Assembly: GCA_046498185.1 (NCBI GenBank)
Contig: JAWOBE010000155.1
Span: 1 to 38,730 of the forward strand
Source: CAYXDR01 sp046498185
Lineage (GTDB): Bacteria > Desulfobacterota > DSM-4660 > Desulfatiglandales > Desulfatiglandaceae
Direction of reading: 5' to 3'
Length of the DNA stretch: 38,730 bases
Under the pieces are notes generated by a model. That model did not search any database, was not told the origin of the DNA, and saw only the letters and a program-made list of their open reading frames with translations. Every line of letters begins with the position of its first letter. Position 1 is the first letter of the stretch. Of this stretch, positions 15,468-23,046 are shown in pieces. The position numbers and the translations under genes were made by a program.

Positions 15468-17174
15468 CTATTTTTTCTCAGGAACCGGGTCACCTTTTCT
15501 CAGGACCTTGTCGTCGGTTTTTCCCTCCGGGTAATAAATCGCCCCTTTGGAATCCCAGGCGTAGCCGGCGTTTTCCAGTTCCTGCCTGGCTTTTTCCATG
15601 GAGAAATTGAATTCTTCGACATTGGGGTTATGGTAAAACTCATTCGGTGGTGTGATTATCGAATGGGTAACCTCTCCGTAGCCTTCAAGCAGTCTTTCGA
15701 CGATCATCTTTTTGGGGATGGCATATGCCATTGCTCTTCTTACTGCGACATCGTCGAAAGGCTTGCGCCTCATATTGTAATTGATGTGGTAGTAACCGTG
15801 ATCCCTGACTTTTATAACCTCGGCGTGATCCGTTTTTTCGAGCTGCTCGACCTGAATAGGCTCGATCCACCAGCCGCCGAAATCGGCTTCGCCTGTTTCA
15901 ACTCCCGCAGCCATGCCCTGAACGTTGGCGTAGGGAATTTTTATGACAGCATCGATATTCGGGGGATTGAAGTAACCTTCGAACTTACTCATTTTGATTT
16001 CTTCGTTCCGGCGCCAGTAATCCAGCTTGAACGGTCCGCTTCCGATCGGGTTTTCGTTCCCATATTCAAGCGGGTTGTCTATGTTTTCCCAGATGTGCTT
16101 CGGGAAAATGAAAACCTGTCCCAGGCAGTTGGCCACGAAGGGCGCGAAGGGTTCCTTGAGTTTGAACCGAACTGTCTGCTCGTCTACGATTTCCACACTT
16201 TCTATCGGTTTGACGATTGCCATGAAATAGCCAGATTTGGCGGTGGTCGGGAAATCGAAAGAGAATTTTACGTCTTCGATGGTTACCGGTTCACCGTCGT
16301 GGAATTTCATGCCGGAACGGATTTTGACGTCGATTGTGGTGTCATCTATCTGGGTGATGCTTTCGGCCGCCCAGTTGACGGGCCTGCCGTCAACACCGAC
16401 CCTGACGAGGCGGTCGTAGATCAGCCTGAAGGTCTGAAAATCATGGGTGGCCACCGACGCAAGCGGGTTCATCGTTGACACATCACTCGGATATCCCCAG
16501 CGTAGAATTTTACGGTCGGTTTTCGGTTTGACGTTCATCAGGTTCCAAAAGGCCTGGAATCCTTCCCCCATCATCGGCGTCCAGTTCTCCCAGTCCCTGG
16601 CATTATAGGGCTGCAGCTGGTTGCGGCAGGCGATCGGGGTGTGAGGCTGGTCATTGGCAGCTATTTCCTGGCATTTCCAAACTGCTTCACGCCGTTTTTC
16701 AGGGTCTATGATTGTTCTCTGCATCTCAGCCCACTTGTCATATTCGGGATTCTGGTAACCGTTTATATTGTATTGGCCGATATGAACATTGCTGGAATGA
16801 AGCACCGAGTAGCAGAAATGGTCCGGGTCAATGCGTTCGGCCCGCCCGGCCCAGTTCAAGGTAAAGGTGTCAAAATTTTTCTGTTTTATGCCTTCCTGTG
16901 CAAGCCTGGACCATTCAAGCGGAGTCACTTTTACGTCGAAGCCAAGTTTTTTCCAGTTAGCCGCAATCATGAGACCGAATTCATACCTGATGGGGTCGTA
17001 TTCGGCCGTGGTCACGTACAGTTCGATTTGGCGGATTTTTCTTTCCGCCGGCGGATCAGCAGCATAAGCGGGAACCGCCGCGGCGAAAACAATACACGCC
17101 GCCAAAAAAAACATGAGGCAATGCATGGCAGGATTAAAACTACCGGTTGAGAGATCCTTCTTAAATCTTGTCAT
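15468..17174 (-). CDS. oppA: Family 5 peptide-binding protein (OppA/DppA-like), apparently circularly permuted
   Basis: 568 residues. The signal peptide ends near AYA|AD (about residue 39), so it is periplasmic. The order of parts is unusual. Residues about 48-215 resemble what normally ends an SBP_bac_5 protein: a lobe with NWKKLGFDVKVTPLEW, FDTFTLNW, INGYQNPEYDKW and DPEKRREAVWKCQEIAAND. Residues about 222-545 then match the usual beginning and middle: LRWGYPSDVSTMNPL, VKIRSGMKFHDGEPVTIEDV, PIGSGPFKL and DDVAVRRAMAYAIPK, ending at KARQELENAGY, after which the first block would normally follow. The frame is continuous. GGGAGGG lies 8 bases before the ATG. It heads the transporter operon. Confidence 0.88.
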   Translation of the reverse strand: MTRFKKDLSTGSFNPAMHCLMFFLAACIVFAAAVPAYAADPPAERKIRQIELYVTTAEYDPIRYEFGLMIAANWKKLGFDVKVTPLEWSRLAQEGIKQKNFDTFTLNWAGRAERIDPDHFCYSVLHSSNVHIGQYNINGYQNPEYDKWAEMQRTIIDPEKRREAVWKCQEIAANDQPHTPIACRNQLQPYNARDWENWTPMMGEGFQAFWNLMNVKPKTDRKILRWGYPSDVSTMNPLASVATHDFQTFRLIYDRLVRVGVDGRPVNWAAESITQIDDTTIDVKIRSGMKFHDGEPVTIEDVKFSFDFPTTAKSGYFMAIVKPIESVEIVDEQTVRFKLKEPFAPFVANCLGQVFIFPKHIWENIDNPLEYGNENPIGSGPFKLDYWRRNEEIKMSKFEGYFNPPNIDAVIKIPYANVQGMAAGVETGEADFGGWWIEPIQVEQLEKTDHAEVIKVRDHGYYHINYNMRRKPFDDVAVRRAMAYAIPKKMIVERLLEGYGEVTHSIITPPNEFYHNPNVEEFNFSMEKARQELENAGYAWDSKGAIYYPEGKTDDKVLRKGDPVPEKK

Positions 17175-17509
17175 AAATTTTACCCTCCCCGTTATAAATT
17201 AAAAACAAAAGGGCATGGCCCCGACACAAAAATTGGTATTTCCTGATTATTCGCCGACTTAATAAAAGTGTGCGGAATTAAGGAATTTCCTTTTTCAAAA
17301 GATGCATCCGCTTTTGTTCCACACCGTTATAAAATACAGTTCTCCCCGTCATTCTATATTTCCGGACAGCTCTAAAACAGCTTCTCCAAGTATTTTTTAG
17401 AAATGCAGGATTTAGGATCCTGCTTTGGAGGGGAGGATTTGCCATGGTAAAACCATTCGCGCAACACCAACATCCATCTTGTTATCAATATATGAATTTA
17501 CACCTCTTG
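17175..17509. other. Intergenic region between oppA and rlmN (both minus)
   Basis: 335 bases holding the oppA leader on the minus strand and the 3' flank of rlmN. Reading minus, a TTGACA (17513-17508) overlapping the rlmN stop and a TATATT 15 bases on (17492-17487) could be a promoter, but the leader would be long and would cross the hairpin at 17405-17423. No firm opp promoter is visible. On the plus strand a 25-codon frame with a strong ribosome site begins at 17444. Confidence 0.4.
17405..17423 (-). terminator. Probable terminator downstream of rlmN
   Basis: GCAGGAT (17405-17411) and ATCCTGC (17417-17423) form a perfect 7-base stem with a 5-base loop. On the minus strand it is followed by the T-containing ATTTCT. 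It lies about 90 bases after the rlmN stop. Confidence 0.4.
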
Positions 17510-17521
17510 TCAAGAATTTGA
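17444..17521 (+). CDS. Possible 25-residue small ORF
   Basis: ATG at 17444 lies 6 bases after an unusually strong ribosome site, GGAGGGGAGGA (17427-17437). It reads MVKPFAQHQHPSCYQYMNLH and five further residues to a TGA at 17519-17521, overlapping the rlmN 3' end on the other strand. It is rich in His and Gln, with no recognisable domain. The only support is the ribosome site; it may be chance. Confidence 0.2.
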   Translation: MVKPFAQHQHPSCYQYMNLHLLSRI

Positions 17522-18622
17522 ATTGTGGGGATCCCCGGCGGCTTGATTTTTTTCGAATGCACTTCGAAGCTGCCCACAGGCGGCCAGGATGTCTCTTCCT
17601 TTGCTTTTGCGGATTACTGCGGTGTAGTTATGATCAACCAGCATCTGCTGGAATGAAAAAATTCTGTCCGCCGGCGGAGGCCCCATCGGTGAAGCGGGGT
17701 GGGCGTTTAGTGCAATCAAATTTATTTTGGCGCGTATTCCGGATAGTATTTTGCACAACCGTAGAGCGTCACGGTCACGGTCGTTAACCCCGTTTATCAG
17801 TATGTATTCGAACGTAATCATCCTCCTGTTCGGCAGAGGGAAGGATCTACACGCTGCCAGGAGTTCGTCCAGGGGATAAGTTTTGTTCACCGGCATAAGA
17901 AGGCTTCGAGTCTCATCGTCTGCTGCGTTCAGGGATACCGCCAGGTTTATCGTCAGCTCTCGGCCAAGACGGATTATGCCGGGGACAAGCCCGCATGTAG
18001 AAAGCGTGACCCGTCTGTGGGAGAAATTCAGGCCATCGGCCGATATGATGTTTTTCACCGCGCGCGCCATAGCTTCGTAATTTGCAAGAGGTTCACCCAT
18101 CCCCATGAAAACGATATTTGTAAGGCGGGAAGGATCGTCCAGCGTTCGGCGCACTTCTATCACTTGATCTATAATTTCCGCCGGTCTCAGGTTCCGAACG
18201 AGCCCCTGGCTGCCGGTCATGCAAAACTTGCAACCCATGGCGCAGCCTACTTGCGAGGAGATGCACAGTGTCAGGTGATCTCTTTCCGGAATCACCACAG
18301 TCTCGATTGTTTGTCCGTCGTTGAGTTCGAACAGGTATTTGCGGGTTGTATCTTCGGAGGTGAGCATTGATCGAAGCTTGAGGTTCGTGAGAAAGGCCGA
18401 TTCGTCAAGAATGCGCCTGGCTGCGCGGGAAATGGTGTGAATGCTGTCAAAGTCTGCTGCAAGCTTTTTGAAGATCCACTCTCGGATCTGCCTGCCGCGG
18501 TAACGTTCCATGCCGAGGGATTCAACCCAGTCTTCGGTCTCAGGAGCGTCGAGGCTCTTGATGTCGCATTTGGCTTTTTGCTTCATTTCTTCGGGTTTCA
18601 TCATAACAGGCGGAATTTTCAC
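17510..18622 (-). CDS. rlmN: Dual-specificity rRNA/tRNA adenine-C2 methyltransferase RlmN (radical SAM)
   Basis: 370 residues. Radical-SAM cluster cysteines are Cys127, Cys131 and Cys134 (CAMGCKFCMTG). The methyl-carrying Cys349 lies in DILAACGQL, the conserved end of RlmN. FMGMGEPLANY and RRVTLSTCGLVPGI are also typical. RlmN methylates A2503 of 23S rRNA and A37 of some tRNAs. The GTG at 18622 overlaps the stop of the thymidylate synthase gene as GTGA, implying coupling; ATGs six and seven codons later lack a ribosome site. Confidence 0.95.
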   Translation of the reverse strand: MKIPPVMMKPEEMKQKAKCDIKSLDAPETEDWVESLGMERYRGRQIREWIFKKLAADFDSIHTISRAARRILDESAFLTNLKLRSMLTSEDTTRKYLFELNDGQTIETVVIPERDHLTLCISSQVGCAMGCKFCMTGSQGLVRNLRPAEIIDQVIEVRRTLDDPSRLTNIVFMGMGEPLANYEAMARAVKNIISADGLNFSHRRVTLSTCGLVPGIIRLGRELTINLAVSLNAADDETRSLLMPVNKTYPLDELLAACRSFPLPNRRMITFEYILINGVNDRDRDALRLCKILSGIRAKINLIALNAHPASPMGPPPADRIFSFQQMLVDHNYTAVIRKSKGRDILAACGQLRSAFEKNQAAGDPHNSNS

Positions 18623-19296
18623 TTCGACCTGTTTTTTCGATTTCCGGAGTTCATGGTGCGCAGCTCGGCAAGTTCCCAGACATAGTCGTAAATATGCAGT
18701 CCTTTGCTGGCGGCGATTATCTCCCCGTCCTGGACCCCGATTTCGCCGGCCATGTATTCCTTCATCAGCTGGAGGGCACCGAGATTAGCCGGGAAGCCGT
18801 TCCAGAGATCCCATGATCTGAAGTAAAGGATGAAATGGAGCTTTCCGCCGGAAATCCTGGTGTCCACGAGACGCAGGCAAGGAGGGTCGTCGAGACGAGT
18901 ATCGGTGGGTTTGCCGACTTCCATGCAGGCCTGGTTGGTCCCGGGCCCGTGTTCACGGTACATATGTATAACGTCCTGTATCTGTTTTTCAAGTCGTTCG
19001 CCGTAGGTGTAATCTTCGCCGGGCTGTTTGACGGAGGTCATCAAATATGGAAGATAGTTCTCCAGGTAGCCTTCGGCCACAGGGTTGGGAATGCCCAACG
19101 CCGGTGGGATGTCAGGGAGCAGCGGCCTTGTGCCCGGGTGGGTGATATGTAAGGTCAGATGGTCGAATTCCAGGCGTTTCTGTCCCTTGTAGCTGCCGTG
19201 GTCGATCGTGTATTCCCGTCCTTCTTCGAGTATCGAGTAAACGCACTGAAACCATGCGTCCGGCAGGTCGCGCGCCGTAATGAAATGAAGCTTCAT
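18619..19296 (-). CDS. Thymidylate synthase, methanogen (archaeal) type
   Basis: 225 residues, short for ThyA (about 264) but matching the methanogen-type branch (TIGR03283 from memory). The catalytic cysteine is Cys140 in DDPPCLRLVD. Other thymidylate synthase marks are TYGERLEKQI (97-106), FRSWDLW (Arg160, Ser161, Asp163), Asn171 in the FPANLGALQL segment, and HIYDYVW near the end (His201, Tyr203). It should methylate dUMP to dTMP with methylene-tetrahydrofolate or an archaeal-type folate. GGGAG lies 7 bases before the ATG. It heads a two-gene unit with rlmN. Homology is clear; activity in this branch is inferred. Confidence 0.78.
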   Translation of the reverse strand: MKLHFITARDLPDAWFQCVYSILEEGREYTIDHGSYKGQKRLEFDHLTLHITHPGTRPLLPDIPPALGIPNPVAEGYLENYLPYLMTSVKQPGEDYTYGERLEKQIQDVIHMYREHGPGTNQACMEVGKPTDTRLDDPPCLRLVDTRISGGKLHFILYFRSWDLWNGFPANLGALQLMKEYMAGEIGVQDGEIIAASKGLHIYDYVWELAELRTMNSGNRKNRSK

Positions 19297-19413
19297 GCTT
19301 TTCTCCCAGGGGGTTTATTATCCCGCACCAAGTCGGGAGGCTGTAGATGGCAAAATATGTATCACGCCACTACGCCTAAGGCAAGCGATAGAAAGTCCAC
19401 ATTTCAAAAACCT

Positions 19414-19490
19414 CGTTGTCAGTGGAGCGCAAGCGAAACGGTTGCCGTTGTCGTAGGCTGTTACATCGGCGTCGGTATCGGAGTAGTTGG
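19414..19490 (+). repeat. Composite intergenic repeat, copy A (partial)
   Basis: Begins CGTTGTCAGTGGAGCGCAAG, continues with an AAACGGTTG segment and CGTTGTCGTAG, and ends in ATCGGCGTCGGTATCGGAG. The same opening recurs at 25350 and 38354 and, shortened, at 19841. It lacks the heptamer tail of copy B. Confidence 0.75.
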
Positions 19491-19571
19491 AGTGCCGAAA
19501 TGAAATTTTGACCTGGCCCGCACGGCGGGTGTGAGTGTTGGTGGCGCCTGCGGCGGGGGTTATAATTTTAG

Positions 19572-19598
19572 ACAGGATTTACAGGATTTACAGGATTT
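19572..19598 (+). repeat. ACAGGATTT triplicate
   Basis: Three perfect head-to-tail copies of the 9-mer ACAGGATTT (19572-19580, 19581-19589, 19590-19598), followed by a GCCAAG-rich stretch. It is non-coding and inside the repeat-rich region. Confidence 0.8.
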
Positions 19599-19665
19599 TG
19601 CATCGCGCCAAGTCGCCAAGGCGCCAAGAACTGCTTGAAAAAGCAGGAAAAGCGTAGGGCGGAAA

Positions 19666-19793
19666 CTCATCGGTGAATGACGATGAGGACATACGCCCGG
19701 TAAAATAAACACGTTCATTTTTCCGGACGAACATCCCCATCTACCCCTGTGGTGAACCACCGGGTGCCCTCGGGGCGAGGGTTCACCGATGAG
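19666..19793. repeat. Inverted-repeat-bounded 128-base element
   Basis: CTCATCGGTGAA (19666-19677) and TTCACCGATGAG (19782-19793) are perfect 12-base inverted arms around 104 bases that contain further GGTGAACC/GGTTCACC-like pairing. The layout is MITE-like, but no target duplication or transposase is visible. Confidence 0.45.
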
Positions 19794-19840
19794 AAGCTTG
19801 ATTTTCCCCGTAGGTCGGGTTTCCATACCCGACTTGTTAT

Positions 19841-20000
19841 CGTTGTCAGCGAAGCGGTTGTCGTTGTCGTAATCGATATCCCATCGGCGTCGGTATCGGC
19901 GTCGGTATCGGCTGTTTTTCAGGTAGTTCTTTTTTCCGCCAGCTAACAGCTAACAGCTAACAGCTAACAGCTAATAGCTAAAAGCTAATAGCTTACAGCT
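19841..20000 (+). repeat. Composite intergenic repeat, copy B (with heptamer array)
   Basis: CGTTGTCAGCGAAGCGGTTG leads into CGTTGTCGTAATCGATATC, then hexamers ATCGGCGTCGGTATCGGCGT, then CTGTTTTTCAGGTAGTTC and, from 19941, about eight units of a 7-base CTAACAG-type repeat that decays toward 20000. The order matches copy C at 25350. Confidence 0.8.
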
Positions 20001-20032
20001 CCAGCGGAGCAGCAGAATTCCCCATTGAAAAG

Positions 20033-20141
20033 CCCGCAGGGCCGGCAAACCCTGCGGGGTTAAAGGTAGGAAGTTTAAAAGCCGGGAGGCATGATATGAA
20101 GCCTCCCATGACCGCAGTTGTGGTCGGAACAACACTGCGGC
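20033..20141 (-). ncRNA. Tandem hairpin cluster, possible structured transcript on the minus strand
   Basis: Three inverted repeats in a row: CCCGCAGGG/CCCTGCGGG (20033-20041, 20050-20058), GGGAGGC/GCCTCCC (20084-20090, 20101-20107) and CCGCAG-TTGT against ACAA-CTGCGG with a bulge (20113-20141). Read on the minus strand, the last stem is followed by CTTTTC, like a weak terminator. An open frame (20241 to 19993, TTG start, no ribosome site) spans all three. Function and even transcription are unproven; it may be a mobile hairpin repeat. Confidence 0.3.
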
Positions 20142-20720
20142 CAAGGAAAGCATCCTGCAAACGGGCCGCTTCACCGGGTGGCATTATAACAGCATCAGCA
20201 GGCTTTCGAAATTTCACCACATTCGGTTTCACATTCAGCAATGCACACCCGGGAAGCTTTTGCCCAAAAAGCCACCAAACAGATCAGGATGAATATTCAA
20301 TTCCGCACCGGAAAACCGGCAACCAGCTCAATTGTAACAGTCGCTCAACAGCGGTGGCAATAAGTGCCAGGTTTCACATTATCACGTGAACACCTGGGCT
20401 GTACTCTAACCCTAACCACTGCAAATCCTGTGCTAAACCTGTCAAAAAGTCGATAACCCCATTCCATGGTAGTTTCAGATTTATACGGATGGTTGCAGGG
20501 TCGCGCCTGCCTGTTAAAAATGCTGACGGAGTGTCGGTTTTTGTTCCACCGTTTATGAAAATTCAAAAATTTCGGCACAAGCCTTGATATCGAGAACAAC
20601 GCCGGTTATTATGCGCCGGGTTTCTCATTTCGAGGGTTTCACCTCGGACAAATTCAGACGTTTGTTGATGGAAGTGGAAGTGTTTCAGGAATTCCAATAT
20701 ATTGACTCAGGAGGGGTATA

Positions 20721-21767
20721 ATGCGAGGGATTGACCTCAGGTCAGATACCGTTACACTGCCCACCGAATCGATGCGCAAGGCCATCGCGGAGGCTGAAGT
20801 GGGCGACGATGTTTTTGGAGAAGATCCGACCGTCAACCGCCTGGAAGAGCGGGGAGCAGAGTTGACCGGCAAGGAGGCCGCTCTTTTCGTTGTCAGCGGT
20901 ACGATGGCCAATCTGGTCTGCGAGCTTACACACTGCGGCCGCGGAGATGAAATGATCCTTGGCGACCAGTCCCATATCCTGCATTATGAACAGGGAGGCT
21001 GCGCCGCACTGGGTGGAATCCATCCGCGGGCGGTGAGAAATCTGCCGGACGGGACCCTGCCTCTCGACGAGGTGGAGGCGGTTGTCAGGGAAGACAACGT
21101 TCATTTCCCCAGGACCAGGCTGGTGGTGGTCGAAAACACCCATAACCGCTGTAACGGTATGCCTCTCGATACCGGTTATATGGGCGGGATCGGCTCCCTG
21201 GCCAGGCGGTTCGGTTTGAAGCTGCATGTGGACGGCGCGAGAATTTTTAATGCTGCGGTTTCACTGGGCGTGACCGCCGCCGAGCTGACGGCGGATGCGG
21301 ATTCGGTAGTGTTTTGCCTGAGCAAGGGTCTTGCGGCGCCGGTGGGCTCCTTGGTGTGCGGAACAAAAGATTTTATCGCCGAAGCCAGGCGGAACCGCAA
21401 AGTGCTCGGAGGCGGGATGCGTCAGGCTGGTTTTCTTGCCGCTGCAGGCTTGGTGGCGCTCGATGAAATGATCGACCGGTTGTCCGAAGACCATGAAAAT
21501 GCGCGTCGGCTTGCAGAAGGGCTGGCTGAAATACCGGGGGTGATGATAGATATTTCATTTGTGAGAACAAATATAGTATTTATAGATATTGCAGAAAATC
21601 TTCCGGCCGCCCCCGAACTTGCTTCGAGGCTTTCCGCGGAAGGATTGCTTGTGCTTCCGCTGGGCCCAAGGAAACTTCGGGCTGTGACGCATTACAGGAT
21701 AAGCCGGGAAGACATTGACGACGCTTTGGCGGTGTTTAAACGAGTCTGCAAATCTGCGGAGCTTTAA
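20721..21767 (+). CDS. ltaE: Low-specificity L-threonine aldolase
   Basis: 348 residues, the usual length. The family opening IDLRSDTVTLPTESMRKA is intact. The PLP lysine is Lys202 (FCLSKGLAAPVGS), Asp171 in HVDGAR contacts the cofactor ring, and His85 lies in the SHILHYEQGG active-site segment. It cleaves threonine/allo-threonine to glycine and acetaldehyde using PLP in the cytoplasm. AGGAGGGG lies 5 bases before the ATG. It starts a plus-strand run after the repeat region; the S1-domain gene follows after 24 bases. Confidence 0.95.
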   Translation: MRGIDLRSDTVTLPTESMRKAIAEAEVGDDVFGEDPTVNRLEERGAELTGKEAALFVVSGTMANLVCELTHCGRGDEMILGDQSHILHYEQGGCAALGGIHPRAVRNLPDGTLPLDEVEAVVREDNVHFPRTRLVVVENTHNRCNGMPLDTGYMGGIGSLARRFGLKLHVDGARIFNAAVSLGVTAAELTADADSVVFCLSKGLAAPVGSLVCGTKDFIAEARRNRKVLGGGMRQAGFLAAAGLVALDEMIDRLSEDHENARRLAEGLAEIPGVMIDISFVRTNIVFIDIAENLPAAPELASRLSAEGLLVLPLGPRKLRAVTHYRISREDIDDALAVFKRVCKSAEL

Positions 21768-21791
21768 TTTTATAAAACAGGATGGAATATT

Positions 21792-23030
21792 ATGGAATCG
21801 GGACGATTGCCTGAGGACCTTAAAAACGAGGCCACCGAAGAGGAAGATTTCGAAACCCTATTAAACAGAAATTTTTCGACCCCTGAGCGATTCGAGCCCG
21901 GAGAAAAGATCCAGGCCGTGGTGGTGAAGGTGACCGATGAGTGGGTTTTTATAGATTTCGGTGGAAAGAGCGAAGGATACATCACCGTTTCGGAAGTTAT
22001 TGATGAAGAGGGAAATCCGAGCGTAAAAGAGGGCGATATGCTGGAAGCCTTTTTTCTTTCAGCAGCGGACAGCGAATACCTTTTTACGACGCGGATAGGC
22101 AGGGGGGCATCCGGGCGCCTGCACGTCCAGGCGGCTTATGAAAACGGTATCCCGGTCGAAGGTCGGGTGGAAAGCGAAACAAAGGGAGGATACCGGGTCC
22201 AGATCGCAGGAAAAATCCGCGGGTTTTGCCCTTATTCCCAATCCGGGGCGACAATGGATCCGGAAACGGTGATTGAAGCGGGGTCCTTATTTTCGTTCAA
22301 GATCATTGAAATGGATCCCGAGGGTCGCAACATTGTGCTTTCCCGCAAGGCTGTTCTGGAGGAAGCTCTCAGAGAACAGGTAGCCTCGTTTAAAGGCACC
22401 ATCGAAGAGGGGATGATCGTCCAAGGAGTTATTTCATCGATCAGGGATTTCGGTGCTTTTGTCAAAGTGGGCCCCATTGAAGGCCTGATTCCGATCTCGG
22501 AGGTCGCAAGGGGCCGCGTCCAGAGTATTGAGGACGTGTTGAGCGTCGGGGAGGAAGTCGAAGTCAGGGCCATGAAGCTCGATTGGGATGCCGAGCGGTT
22601 TTCTTTCAGCATAAAGGAGACGATTCCCGATCCGTGGGAGAATATTGAAGAAAAATATCCCGAGGGATCCATTCATACCGGAAAGGTCGTTCGCCTCGAG
22701 CGATACGGCGCGTTTGTGAATCTCGAGCCCGGCGTGGATGGGTTGCTGCATATTTCGCGGCTTGGAAAAGGCAGGCGGATCAATCATCCTCGGGAAGTGG
22801 TGAGCGATGGAATGGAAGTGGAGGTGAGGATCGACAGCGTGGATACCAGCCGCAGTCGACTGGGGCTTTCCATGGCCTCCGTCGGAGAAGATGAGCCGAG
22901 AAGCGAAGAAAACAGCCGCGAAGAATTCCTCCAGTACAGCAAAAACTCAGGCGAGGCCGCAAAGGGAGGGCTGGGCACACTGGGAGATATTTTCTCAGGT
23001 TCGTTGAAAGACCCGCAAAAGCGCCGGTGA
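21792..23030 (+). CDS. S1-domain RNA-binding protein (four S1 repeats; ribosomal S1-like)
   Basis: 412 residues. An acidic N-terminal tail (1-30) is followed by four S1/OB folds at about 36-103, 119-187, 205-275 and 292-362, and then a glutamate/serine-rich tail. Domains 3 and 4 are canonical (SSIRDFGAFVKVGPIEGLIP and LERYGAFVNLEPGVDGLLHI); domains 1 and 2 are more divergent. The full-length proteobacterial ribosomal S1 has six repeats, so this is a shorter relative, perhaps an S1 paralogue binding mRNA. Its role is not certain. It overlaps no neighbour and precedes menG by 16 bases. Confidence 0.85.
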   Translation: MESGRLPEDLKNEATEEEDFETLLNRNFSTPERFEPGEKIQAVVVKVTDEWVFIDFGGKSEGYITVSEVIDEEGNPSVKEGDMLEAFFLSAADSEYLFTTRIGRGASGRLHVQAAYENGIPVEGRVESETKGGYRVQIAGKIRGFCPYSQSGATMDPETVIEAGSLFSFKIIEMDPEGRNIVLSRKAVLEEALREQVASFKGTIEEGMIVQGVISSIRDFGAFVKVGPIEGLIPISEVARGRVQSIEDVLSVGEEVEVRAMKLDWDAERFSFSIKETIPDPWENIEEKYPEGSIHTGKVVRLERYGAFVNLEPGVDGLLHISRLGKGRRINHPREVVSDGMEVEVRIDSVDTSRSRLGLSMASVGEDEPRSEENSREEFLQYSKNSGEAAKGGLGTLGDIFSGSLKDPQKRR

Positions 23031-23046
23031 GGTTGTTTATACTTCC

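Larger units (their letters stand above)
19297..20720. other. 1.4 kb gene-poor, repeat-rich intergenic region
   Basis: No convincing protein gene is seen between the thymidylate synthase (minus) and threonine aldolase (plus). It holds two copies of the composite hexamer repeat (19414-19490 and 19841-20000), a 9-base triplicate (19572-19598), a 12-base inverted repeat enclosing 104 bases (19666-19793), a GTCGGGT/ACCCGAC hairpin near 19814-19833, a run of three hairpins (20033-20141) and an imperfect hairpin at 20367-20397. Short open frames here fall on repeats and lack good ribosome sites. Confidence 0.7.

Noticed and set aside
19941..20000. Heptamer array considered as a CRISPR
   Set aside because: Units are only 7 bases with no unique spacers, and no cas gene is present.
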